Origin: Leuctra nigra
Taxonomy: Eukaryota > Arthropoda > Insecta > Plecoptera > Leuctridae
Reading direction: 5' to 3'
DNA length: 64,000 nucleotides
Assembly: GCA_934045905.1 (NCBI GenBank)
Contig: OW203766.1
Span: 21,942,309 to 22,006,308, forward strand
In this document: positions 23,408 to 32,092 of the stretch, piece by piece
Numbering within the stretch: position 1 is the first letter of the stretch
How the letters are laid out: the number at the start of each line of letters is the position of its first letter
The notes under the pieces: generated by a model
What the model was told of the DNA's origin: nothing
The model's database searches: none
Seen by the model: the letters and a program-made list of their open reading frames with translations, nothing else
Made by a program: the position numbers and the translations under genes

Positions 23408-26329
23408 TCATTCATCAGTCTCTTCAGGAGGGCCGACCAGCATTCTGTGTATGGTGGCTCGGAATTCCTTGGTGGTCAGCCCTTTCGGAATCAGGCCGCA
23501 GTCCAGTTTGTTCCAGTCCCGAGCGGTGCGGGGAATGAAGGAATATTTACCGCAGTCTTTCTTCGTTCCCGGCTCGTGTAGGAGGCCACCTGTACCAGCT
23601 CTGCCCTCGTACCGTCGCGGGATGACCTGGCTGTTGATTTCCTGCCATCCCTGTACTCCCTCTCTTGCTCGGTACAGGTTACACAGGCGAGATTCAGTTC
23701 TTCTGAGCTCCAGCGAGTCCCATCCAAGCTCCTCCATCATATCGCTGGGGCTCTCCCACACCTTGCAGATCTCACCTTTCAAGTTCCTTTCTGTCCTCCA
23801 TTTCCTTGTCCTACCGGTCACTCTCCTGGCTGCTATTCTCTGTGTTTTTTCTAGCGCCCTCTTCTCACCCTCCTTATGGGGATCCCAGACCGCTCCTCCA
23901 TATTCCAGCAAGGGCCTGATGAGTGTTTTGTAGGCTTGGTTCTTTGTTTCAGATGATGTTCCGTGCAGGTTCCTCATGACGAAATTTGTGCATTTGATTC
24001 CTTTCGCAGAGACTCTACCGACTTGCTCTTTCCACTCCAATTTTCTATCTAGCCATACTCCCAGATATTTATAACCCTCGCTGCATGTAAGGGTATGGTT
24101 GCTTATCTCGTAATGAACTATTCTAACTTCTCGCTTTCTGGAGAAGGTAACAACTTCACATTTTTCTAGGTTTAGGCACATTTTATTCGCTGTCATCCAG
24201 TGTTGAATGACATGCAAGTCGTCCTGCAGCTGCTTTACACTGTCATCCCCTTTGATGTTTGCGTAGACCACGCAGTCATCTGCAAAGAGCCGACCTTTCG
24301 ATTTTATGTTCTTTGTCAGGTCGTTGATATATATCAGGAAGAGTTGCGGCCCGACTACGCTGCCTTGTGGAACCCCCGAGGTGACGCTCGCACTTTCTGA
24401 GAGTTGGTCAGCTATCTTGACCCTTTGGGTTCGTCCCGTGAGGAAATCCTGCACCGTTCTCACCACCGCTTCGTCCTCAATGAGCGCAGCAAGCTTGGCA
24501 ACGAGTATTCCATGGTCGACCTTATCGAATGCCTTTCGCATATCAAGAAAAATGGCATCAACCTCTTCATCAGCTTCAAGGGAGTTGGATAGATCTTGGA
24601 CTAATCCTGTCAGTTGGGTCTCGCAAGAGTGCCCAGCCCTGAAACCGTGCTGTATGTTGGTAATTACCTCTTCAGCGTTCAACACTTGCCAGATATACCT
24701 CACCAGGAGTTTCTCAAAAACTTTGCAGACTGCTGAGGTGAGGCTTATCGGTCGATAGTTGGTGAGCCGACATTTCTCGCCACCCTTGAAGACCGGAATT
24801 ACGATGGCCTCTTTCCAGAGAAGGGGTACCCTTCCGTCTCTCAGTATGCGCTTGAATAAGTATTCCAGGTAGATGGCAATGTCCAGGTCGCAGATTTTCA
24901 GCAGTGTGTTCGTTAGTCCGTCGCCTCCAGGCGCTTTACCGTTCTTTAGCTTCCTGATAACGTGTAGGATTCCCGTGGAATGCACTGCCATCGGAAACGA
25001 TCCTCTTCTGGAACAGCACAGCGCTGGGGTCGCAGATGGAGCTGAAGATGACGTGTTAAAGACCTTGGCGTAAAATGAATTTAGAGCGTTTGCCTTGTCC
25101 TTGCTGGAAGCTATCTCATTTCCATCGGTGCCAATTAACGTGGGAATAACTCGGTCTCCTCCCTTCTGCTGTCGGATGTGCTTGTACAGTCTGGCCCAGC
25201 CCCCTCCATCATCTTCCTTGCTGAACATACTCCTCATGTAAAGATCCTTTGCCTTGGACTTGGCCCTGTTGAGCTCAGCTGTGGTCGAATACAGTTTTGC
25301 CCTCTGCGATCTGTTTCGTCTGCTTACGTTGAAAAGGACCCTGGCTTTCCTCTTCAGCTTCTTAATACTGGTGTTATAGTAGGGAGGGTCTTGGTTCGCC
25401 TTCACTCTCTTCTGCGGGATGTGCTTTTTCATCGCTGCGGACACTATGCATAGCATAGACTCCCACATCGAATCAATGCTTGAGTGGTCAGCTAGGGCCC
25501 ATGTCTGAAAGCTCGTCCAGAGCTCTTCCCTCAGACCCCTTATGTCAGCCTTCTTGTAGCACCACAGTGTAGCTTCTTCCTCTGTACTCTTCTGGAGTTT
25601 GTTCGCCGTTAGGATGTCCACTACCACTGCTCTATGGTCACTGAGCTCCAGGTCCAGGACCTCACTCCTACAGATAAGGTTGTGGGGCTTCACCAGGACC
25701 ACGTCTAGAAGGTTGCTTCTGTCGGCTGTGATGGCTCTCGTACCCTCCGAGACAGCTTGTTCGTATCCCAAGTTCATGATCCTGGACACCATTTCTTGCT
25801 TGCCCGAGCCTGCGCCAGTTGTAACTCCCGGGATCCATTTCACATTTGGGAGATTCAGGTCTCCGGCAATGATGCTCCGGTGTCGCGCTCCAAAACAACT
25901 TAGTTTCGTCTCGAGCTGTCGAAGGAATTCAGTGGCACCTTCCCCACTTCTGTACACCCCGATGATGTCGGTGACTTCACCTGTGGGGCGGGTGGCTCGT
26001 ACACAGAGAATCTCCATTTCCTCGTCGGCCCACATTATCTTTCCAGCCTCGTCGGATGATGTGCCTATGAGTACACCTCCCCCATGTCGATCTTTGTCCC
26101 TCCTGTGGACGGCAAAGCCCGGCACACTGACCTCACTGTCTTTTATGTCAGCACACAGCCATGTTTCGACTACAACAAACACATTGGGGCTGCATGCCTC
26201 GACAATTGTTCTAAGCTTGTCGATTTTGTGGACAAGACTTCTTGCGTTGACAAGCAGGATGCGCAGTATGTGAGATGCAGATTTCGATGCTGGAGGGCAA
26301 ACATATAGCACGTTCCCCATGTCCTTCAT
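23408..26329 (-). CDS. LINE ORF2: APE endonuclease and reverse transcriptase
   Basis: Starts at the ATG 26329-26327 that overlaps the ORF1 stop as ATGA; the same frame is open to an in-frame ATG at 26389. From 26329 it has 973 residues. Numbered from 26389, the N-terminal third is an APE-type endonuclease (Glu75 in VVVETWL, GDLN near 176-179, LLDVV near 229, SDH near 252). Reverse transcriptase spans about 475-730 with RPISL, FRAGHSCETQL, catalytic Asp616 in FLDMRKAFDKVDH, SGVPQGSVVGP and LFADDCV (Asp704/705). A cysteine-poor C-terminal region follows. All core motifs are present, so it looks enzymatically competent. It would nick target DNA and copy the element RNA by target-primed reverse transcription. 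Confidence 0.95.
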   Translation of the reverse strand: MKDMGNVLYVCPPASKSASHILRILLVNARSLVHKIDKLRTIVEACSPNVFVVVETWLCADIKDSEVSVPGFAVHRRDKDRHGGGVLIGTSSDEAGKIMWADEEMEILCVRATRPTGEVTDIIGVYRSGEGATEFLRQLETKLSCFGARHRSIIAGDLNLPNVKWIPGVTTGAGSGKQEMVSRIMNLGYEQAVSEGTRAITADRSNLLDVVLVKPHNLICRSEVLDLELSDHRAVVVDILTANKLQKSTEEEATLWCYKKADIRGLREELWTSFQTWALADHSSIDSMWESMLCIVSAAMKKHIPQKRVKANQDPPYYNTSIKKLKRKARVLFNVSRRNRSQRAKLYSTTAELNRAKSKAKDLYMRSMFSKEDDGGGWARLYKHIRQQKGGDRVIPTLIGTDGNEIASSKDKANALNSFYAKVFNTSSSAPSATPALCCSRRGSFPMAVHSTGILHVIRKLKNGKAPGGDGLTNTLLKICDLDIAIYLEYLFKRILRDGRVPLLWKEAIVIPVFKGGEKCRLTNYRPISLTSAVCKVFEKLLVRYIWQVLNAEEVITNIQHGFRAGHSCETQLTGLVQDLSNSLEADEEVDAIFLDMRKAFDKVDHGILVAKLAALIEDEAVVRTVQDFLTGRTQRVKIADQLSESASVTSGVPQGSVVGPQLFLIYINDLTKNIKSKGRLFADDCVVYANIKGDDSVKQLQDDLHVIQHWMTANKMCLNLEKCEVVTFSRKREVRIVHYEISNHTLTCSEGYKYLGVWLDRKLEWKEQVGRVSAKGIKCTNFVMRNLHGTSSETKNQAYKTLIRPLLEYGGAVWDPHKEGEKRALEKTQRIAARRVTGRTRKWRTERNLKGEICKVWESPSDMMEELGWDSLELRRTESRLCNLYRAREGVQGWQEINSQVIPRRYEGRAGTGGLLHEPGTKKDCGKYSFIPRTARDWNKLDCGLIPKGLTTKEFRATIHRMLVGPPEETDE

Positions 26330-29022
26330 TCCCTCGTCCTCCACCAGTTTCCCGGGGAACTTGGTCTGTGGGTAAGCTGTTTGAAGCAAGTCAGCCAGTG
26401 GTGAACGCCTGCTTTGTTTAACTTAGAACGGTCCTGGCACCACATTTTTTCCTCCATAGAGAGGCCAGGGTCGAGGAATGAATGTCCCCTACTTCCTGAC
26501 TCATCCCTGATTATGAAGTTGGAAATATTACACGCTTCTCTACCTAGGTCAGCCCAAGGGGGAAGCCCACTGGTGCATATTACGGCACCTCTGAATTTGT
26601 CTTCTACCATCCTTAAAAGATTGCGGTAATCATTGGCCAGGTTGGCTTCATCTATTCCTGCCAGTAGGTCATGTGTTCCTACCTGTAGGAATACATTGTC
26701 ATACGTCTGCCTGGGATCCAGTCCATTCAAGTGGGCCGTGATTTCACTGGTACGGATCCCGGGAAGGATCCAGGCTTCGTCTTCTTTCCATTGGTAAAAG
26801 TTATGTGTGTTGGAAATCGTATCATCCGAGATAATTATACTACGTTTCCTGTTGAGGATAGGCTTTGGAGTTGGTACTGGTGGGGCCGGGGGACCATACG
26901 GAAGGAATGGATTGGTATTGGAGGATGCTACTGGCTGTTGTGAGTGTAGCTGTGGTACTTGTGAAGGACTGGTTTGCGCCTGCTGAATAATCGGCATCCT
27001 GGGGCCCCAGGGGGGCGTTAGTGAGGTGAGAAGGTCCTCTTGTTGGTGGTGGTGATTTTTTACCAGCGTGGGCCACATTTGTCTTGCCGCACTTGTCAGC
27101 TGAGGAATTGCTTGTGGCTGAGGGATGATGTTCCTAGATGGTATGAAGGTCCTTGTTTGTATAGGGGCTTCACCAGGGCGGGGTCCCTTTTGAGTTGACC
27201 GCTTCTTTCTCCCGGGCTTGATCAACTGCGCTGTTCCACTATGCTGAGGTTGGAAGAGTGGTGACGTTCTCAGTGTCGTCTGCTGCTGCGTTGACTTGGG
27301 CTTCGGTGAACCTGGTGGTTGCTCCAGTGGTAAAGGCAGTGTTGTATGCTGAAGGGGCTCGGGCAGGGGTGATGTTGTCGGCTGCCGCTGCTCAACTTCG
27401 GTGTTGCTTGCTAAGGAGTTGCCTACTTGAGAGGATCTGGCTGTCGGGATGTTGGTGACTTCCCCCACTGGGACGTTCTGCAGCTGCTCCTGTCCCTGCT
27501 CCCTGTCCTCACCAGGGGGACGTGTTGGTGGAACCTGCATCTCTGATTGTAGCTGCGCAGCATGAATCGAGGGTTGTGGTAACGGCATCGACTGCTCAAG
27601 TATCCTACGCAGGAGTGACTGATGGGTAGGGACTGGGACTGGCTGCAGCAAGGGCATTGGCTGCGGCTGTGAAGACTGTGTAGCGAGGGGTCTGGTCGAT
27701 GTATTTGTCTTCCTGTTCTTCCCTGCTGTCCAGTTGGTGCTCCTGCTTGTCTGCAGACCCAGTCCGGCTTCCATGCTGTAGACTTGTATGTTTATGTCCT
27801 CGTCTGCAAAAACCTCTTCGATTGTGCTTTTCACCAGCGGCCAGCCCATTCTGTCAAGCCCACATCCTATTAATGGTATGGCCAGTTTTCTGATGGATTT
27901 CTTCACGCACGTCTTTCTCAGGTTTTTTATTGCGTTAACAAAGTCGAAGAGATATGGTTTCTGATAGTATCGTGGTTTGGTGATCATATGGAGGATCGTC
28001 CTATTCTCAACCACTTGCACTGCTACCTCCCCCACAGTCTTCCGTTGTGTCCGCAGGGCATCAGTGCCTCCATATTTGGTTTTAATTACCGCAGCAATAC
28101 CCTCCGACATCTTAAAATCCGCCGATACACAGTGGGCCAGAGCGTAATCCTCATCTGAATCGAAAAGATTTCCAGCTATTTCCTCCAAATTCAGTTTACG
28201 CTTAGGGTCTGACTGCTTTATTGCATTGATGATTTTCGGGGTTGGTGATGCTATGTTCTTATGGGAAGGGGGTGTTGCAGTATCTTTAGGAGTATGTGAT
28301 GTTACTTGTGATGTATGTGGTGTTGCAGTATCTTTAGGAGTATGTGATGTTACTTTGATATCACTGGTGGTAGCGGTGAAGTGAACCAGAGCGTTACGTA
28401 GGTCCCTTACTTCCATGGCTAGGGCTTGGAGGGTGCTCTTTGTACGCTCTTGTTCCTGACTGTTATTTTGGAGGATTCCTTCAAACTTTGATAAAGAACT
28501 CATCCACATACCTGAGGCGCCAGTTTCTGTTTTCTTATCACGATGGAGAACACTACATGGTTTACACCACCACTGCGATTCTCTTATAGAGCTCAGCACG
28601 GCATACTGTTTGTCTGTGATGTTAATGCAGATTGAGTGAGCCCACTTGTTACAATAACCATCACAGCCTACTGCTTTATCGGATTCATTGACTTCTGTTT
28701 TACAAACAAGGCAATATGTAGACTGAGCGGAATTTGTATCTACATCCTTGGAAACTACTGTAGGTGCGCCTATTGCATCAGTATTGATCTGTTCTGCAGT
28801 ACTCTTCAGTGTCCTCCTAACAGCACCTCTACCATTCCCATTCCTAGGGTCTATGGTGTTTAGTTGTGGCTTGTTACCAACTATTTCTACTACTGGTTCT
28901 TCATTGGTCTTAGCTTCATTGTGATCGGCGTGTTTAACCCCACTTTCACTTTCCGTCACACGAGATTCTAAACAGTCATTCGTACTCTGCTGTGTGTTAT
29001 CTAATTCTACATTAGAATACAT
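26326..29022 (-). CDS. LINE ORF1: PHD finger, TARG1-like macrodomain, SGNH-like domain
   Basis: 898 residues from ATG 29022. Domains in order: PHD-type zinc finger 104-156 (CLVC, CDGYCNKWAHSIC, WWCKPC); short helical or coiled segment about 175-215; duplicated SHTPKDTATP linker; a macrodomain about 280-417 closely resembling human OARD1/TARG1 (LAHCVSADFKMSEGIAA, MITKPRYYQKPY, IPLIGCGLDRMGW); Pro/Gln-rich region 420-725; SGNH-hydrolase-like region about 727-878 (VGTHDL, with the GDS serine block changed to SDDT). TARG1 Lys84 and Asp125 correspond to Lys349 and Asp390 here, so ADP-ribosyl-ester hydrolysis is plausible. PHD and esterase modules are known in CR1/L2 ORF1 proteins; the macrodomain is unusual to my knowledge. 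Likely an RNA-binding or particle protein; its location is inferred, not shown. Confidence 0.9.
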   Translation of the reverse strand: MYSNVELDNTQQSTNDCLESRVTESESGVKHADHNEAKTNEEPVVEIVGNKPQLNTIDPRNGNGRGAVRRTLKSTAEQINTDAIGAPTVVSKDVDTNSAQSTYCLVCKTEVNESDKAVGCDGYCNKWAHSICINITDKQYAVLSSIRESQWWCKPCSVLHRDKKTETGASGMWMSSLSKFEGILQNNSQEQERTKSTLQALAMEVRDLRNALVHFTATTSDIKVTSHTPKDTATPHTSQVTSHTPKDTATPPSHKNIASPTPKIINAIKQSDPKRKLNLEEIAGNLFDSDEDYALAHCVSADFKMSEGIAAVIKTKYGGTDALRTQRKTVGEVAVQVVENRTILHMITKPRYYQKPYLFDFVNAIKNLRKTCVKKSIRKLAIPLIGCGLDRMGWPLVKSTIEEVFADEDINIQVYSMEAGLGLQTSRSTNWTAGKNRKTNTSTRPLATQSSQPQPMPLLQPVPVPTHQSLLRRILEQSMPLPQPSIHAAQLQSEMQVPPTRPPGEDREQGQEQLQNVPVGEVTNIPTARSSQVGNSLASNTEVEQRQPTTSPLPEPLQHTTLPLPLEQPPGSPKPKSTQQQTTLRTSPLFQPQHSGTAQLIKPGRKKRSTQKGPRPGEAPIQTRTFIPSRNIIPQPQAIPQLTSAARQMWPTLVKNHHHQQEDLLTSLTPPWGPRMPIIQQAQTSPSQVPQLHSQQPVASSNTNPFLPYGPPAPPVPTPKPILNRKRSIIISDDTISNTHNFYQWKEDEAWILPGIRTSEITAHLNGLDPRQTYDNVFLQVGTHDLLAGIDEANLANDYRNLLRMVEDKFRGAVICTSGLPPWADLGREACNISNFIIRDESGSRGHSFLDPGLSMEEKMWCQDRSKLNKAGVHHWLTCFKQLTHRPSSPGNWWRTRE

Positions 29023-29137
29023 TTTAGTAAGAAGTAGGTACTTACAATGTAGTACACCTCAGAATTTACAACTTAATTATGAAAGAACCTAGTAAAACTT
29101 GCTGGAGTGACAGGAGTCCAGTGTCAAGCCCAGTCAC

Positions 29138-29206
29138 CATTTTGCACCCATTTTCATTTTGCACCCATTTTCATTTTGCACCCATTTTCATTTTGCACCC
29201 ATTTTC
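29138..29206 (-). repeat. four 18-bp tandem repeats upstream of LINE ORF1
   Basis: The unit TTTTGCACCCATTTTCAT (plus-strand reading) is repeated about four times without change, about 115 bp upstream of the ORF1 ATG. It may be the 5' UTR/promoter of the LINE or flanking intron sequence. Confidence 0.7.
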
Positions 29207-29210
29207 TTTT

Positions 29211-30206
29211 TTTCGTCCTACTAAATCGGATAGACCGTACTACTTTCTTGACAAAAAAAATATAATAGGTGTACCTACTGTCTACAAATTACAGCACCCT
29301 TGAAAAACAAGTTCGGAATATTAAGTGTAGAATATTAGGTACTAGGTAATCCTACTAGTACGTAGGTACTATTACCTACCTTGTAAGTATGAAGCTGTGG
29401 TATGAAGTAATAAATCATTGTGGGTATATAAAAGGTTGCTCAATTCTCGATTAATTACTGTATGTTGCTCAAGGTCGACACAACATTACCTATTTACGAT
29501 CACAGATACAACAATATTGTTACTTCCAAGCCAAGTAGGTACCTACTCATTTACTGTCACCAGTAGTAAATGGAGTGATAGTTTATTGATTAATTTTTCA
29601 TTCTGAATGTCTCGTGAACTACAGAACTATCTAGTTTGGCACGCTACACTCGAACCAATTAAAACGGTATTTGAACTTAAATGGATTGGTTGCTTGTCAG
29701 GTTCCACAACAATCAATCCTTGTTATTATCAATGAAATCAGATCTAACCTTTGCCTACTAGTTGGGATGATGCGTAAGCACAGACTGCCATATTTTTTTT
29801 TTGGCGAATCTATTTCTTTTAAAGACCGTTTTATTATTTGTCGAGTGTACCTACCTATTCGAGTGCTGACAGTGATACTCATCTTTAGGTAACTAGTAGA
29901 TCTAACTTATTTTCTAACTGCTGAAATTGTTGACTGCCAGGACTTCTTTCAGATACCTACCTAGTGTTCAATCCGATCAAAATAAAAACTATAGGTACAT
30001 CAATTTACATAGAAACTTGTTTACAGTGAGTTTTACGTGATTTATTGAGTTACTGATTACAAAAGCAGTCATAGTAGATTACAATTACATACATTACAAT
30101 TTACAATTATTAGGTACGTACACCATAAAAGCCGACAATCTGTCCTTAAGCTCTGAATCTGTCCATCTGAATCCATCCCTTCCACATCACAAATCCTACC
30201 TTTCAG
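29211..30206 (+). other. remaining intron of the transposase gene
   Basis: AT-rich sequence between the LINE and the acceptor at 30206. No other element was recognised. Confidence 0.5.
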
Positions 30207-32092
30207 GAAAATGGAGATCCTTGAAAAAAGATGCCATTCCTTCACAACATTTACCAGTTGGTGACAAGCTGCCAGATCCCCAGTTGCATCTTGGTGCACC
30301 GTGTCAGCCGGCTGGAGAACACAATGAAGGTGCTACTACGAGTTCATTGTGCCAAGAAAATTTAGATCCTGATTTATCCTTGTCCAATTCAGAGCAAGAG
30401 GACCTGCGTGTAACACAACACGTCTTCGAACTCTTGTCCAATTCAGAGCAAGAGGACCTGAATATTTCCCAACAACTATTAGAATGTGAAATACAAGTAA
30501 TTAATTCATCAAGTGTAGAAGAGAGTGACAACTTGGCTACAAATGATCTACATTCATCAAGTACCGTTTCTTCTCAAACCTTTCTTACGAACCACATTGA
30601 TCAATTTATTACTTTTCAAAACTTGTCAGAGAAAGAAGTGCAGTATTTTGCTGGATTAAGCAGCCAACGTTTTGACTGTTTGTATAATTTTTTGCTTGCA
30701 ACCAAACCAGCAATACCATGTTCTACTTGCCCATTCAAAGATCAACTTCTACTTACACTTATCAAGTACAAGCACAATTTAGAGTATACTATGCTAGCCT
30801 TTCTCTTCCGTACACCTCGTAGATATGTATCAAATATTTTTTCATTCTGGACAAAACTCATCTATAGTGCCTTAAAATCTATCAACTTTTGGTCTCTTGG
30901 CAACCAAGATAAAGACAAATATCGTGCAATCATTGACTGCACAGAAATACCTACCTGTTCAAAAAAGCGAGAACCCGACATACCATCAACTCACATACTC
31001 ACAGTACAAGAACAGACCAACATTTAAAAGCCTAGTCGCAATAGATGAATCCGGAAAAATGATTTTTTGTTCAGACTTGTTTGGCGGTTCAACAAGTGAC
31101 CGCCAAATTGTGATCGCAAGTAATTTTGTTGCTTTGCCGGAAGAAGGTTCTACAATACTTGCTGATAGAGGATTCGAAATATCAGACCTCTTGGAACAGA
31201 GGAGAGTAGGGTTAAACATACCTCCGTTTCTCAGAGGCAAGGCACAGTTAAGCGAGAATGAAGTGATGGAAACAAGAAAGATCGCCAATCGGAGGATCCA
31301 CGTCGAAAGGTTAATTGGCTTAGCAAAGGTTAACAAAATCATGACCGATATAATGCCCACACACTTGTGGCCACTGGCAAATAAAATAAATTATAATTGC
31401 ACGATGCTGTGCAATTTAAAACCTCCGATCGTAAAATCATTTCCTATCAAATATCAAAGGAAGTGCTGGGACTCGTATGTTGAAATGTGCAACAGCAAGT
31501 GAATTGTACAGGTAGTACCTAATTGAACTTGAACTTGAATTGAAAGAATAGTGTAGGTACCGTAATATTGTATCAAATGTGGACAATTATATTTGGTGTT
31601 AAAAGGGCAAGGATGACCCTGAAAACTACAATTCTTACTTTCTTACCTAGCTTATAGAACAAAATATTCAAAAAAAATTACTCGCCAATGTATTTTGTAG
31701 ATGGCACAATATAGTAAATTGACCAACGACAGATACACGCTTTGTAACAAAAGTTTCAGCTGCACCCAAAGGTAAACATAGTAGATAATATTTCCTAAAT
31801 ATCGTTATAACTTTTGAAACATTCAAAGTAGGATAAATGCGAAAATTATTGGGTAGGTACATAGCTTAGCTAATTTTTTATTTGATATTAGCAATACACA
31901 CCAACTTATAAATCAATAGGTTGTGCCCATCACGTCAAAGGAATACCTCTATTGGTATATTCTATTCTATTAGAATGTCTATATAATTTTTTAAATTTTT
32001 CATAATTTGAATGATTCATTAGAAATTACGACAATATTTAAGAAATAGTATCTAATGTTTAGCTTCGAATGGAGCCATCTCTTATTGCTGGA

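Larger units (their letters stand above)
22808..29210 (-). mobile_element. apparently full-length CR1/L2-like LINE
   Basis: A minus-strand non-LTR retrotransposon with two long open reading frames, no stops or frameshifts, inside the intron of the transposase gene and antisense to it. The 3' end is marked by a short 8-bp tandem tail (about three AATATCTA units, 22808-22835), as in CR1/L2 elements. The 3' UTR is about 570 bp. The 5' border is uncertain, somewhere between 29030 and 29210, where four 18-bp repeats lie. Clade assignment (CR1/L2 group of the Jockey superclade) is from RT motifs read by eye. Confidence 0.85.
22597..31502 (+). pseudogene. THAP-DDE transposase (ISL2EU/Harbinger-like), one frameshift
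   Basis: Exon 1 (22597-22801) encodes most of a THAP zinc finger: CIVKNC, a central Trp, then CSLHF. A donor follows at 22802. Exon 2 starts after TTTCAG at 30207; the join restores the end of the THAP domain (LKKDAIPS, the AVPTIF-box position). Exon 2 then has an acidic linker with a duplicated LSNSEQEDL segment and a DDE_Tnp_4-type catalytic core: Asp in DCTE at 30935, SDRQI, Asp in LADRGF at 31164, Glu in HVERL at 31305. The reading frame shifts by one base around the A6 run at 30961-30966, between DCTE and YKNR, so the copy as read is not translatable through the core. It could be an inactive gene or a base error. Predicted about 500 residues. The 7.4-kb intron contains the LINE. Confidence 0.85.

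Noticed and set aside
23325..26308. Several plus-strand open frames of 60-224 codons opposite the LINE ORF2
   Set aside because: They are antisense shadows of a strongly supported endonuclease/reverse-transcriptase frame and have no domain of their own.
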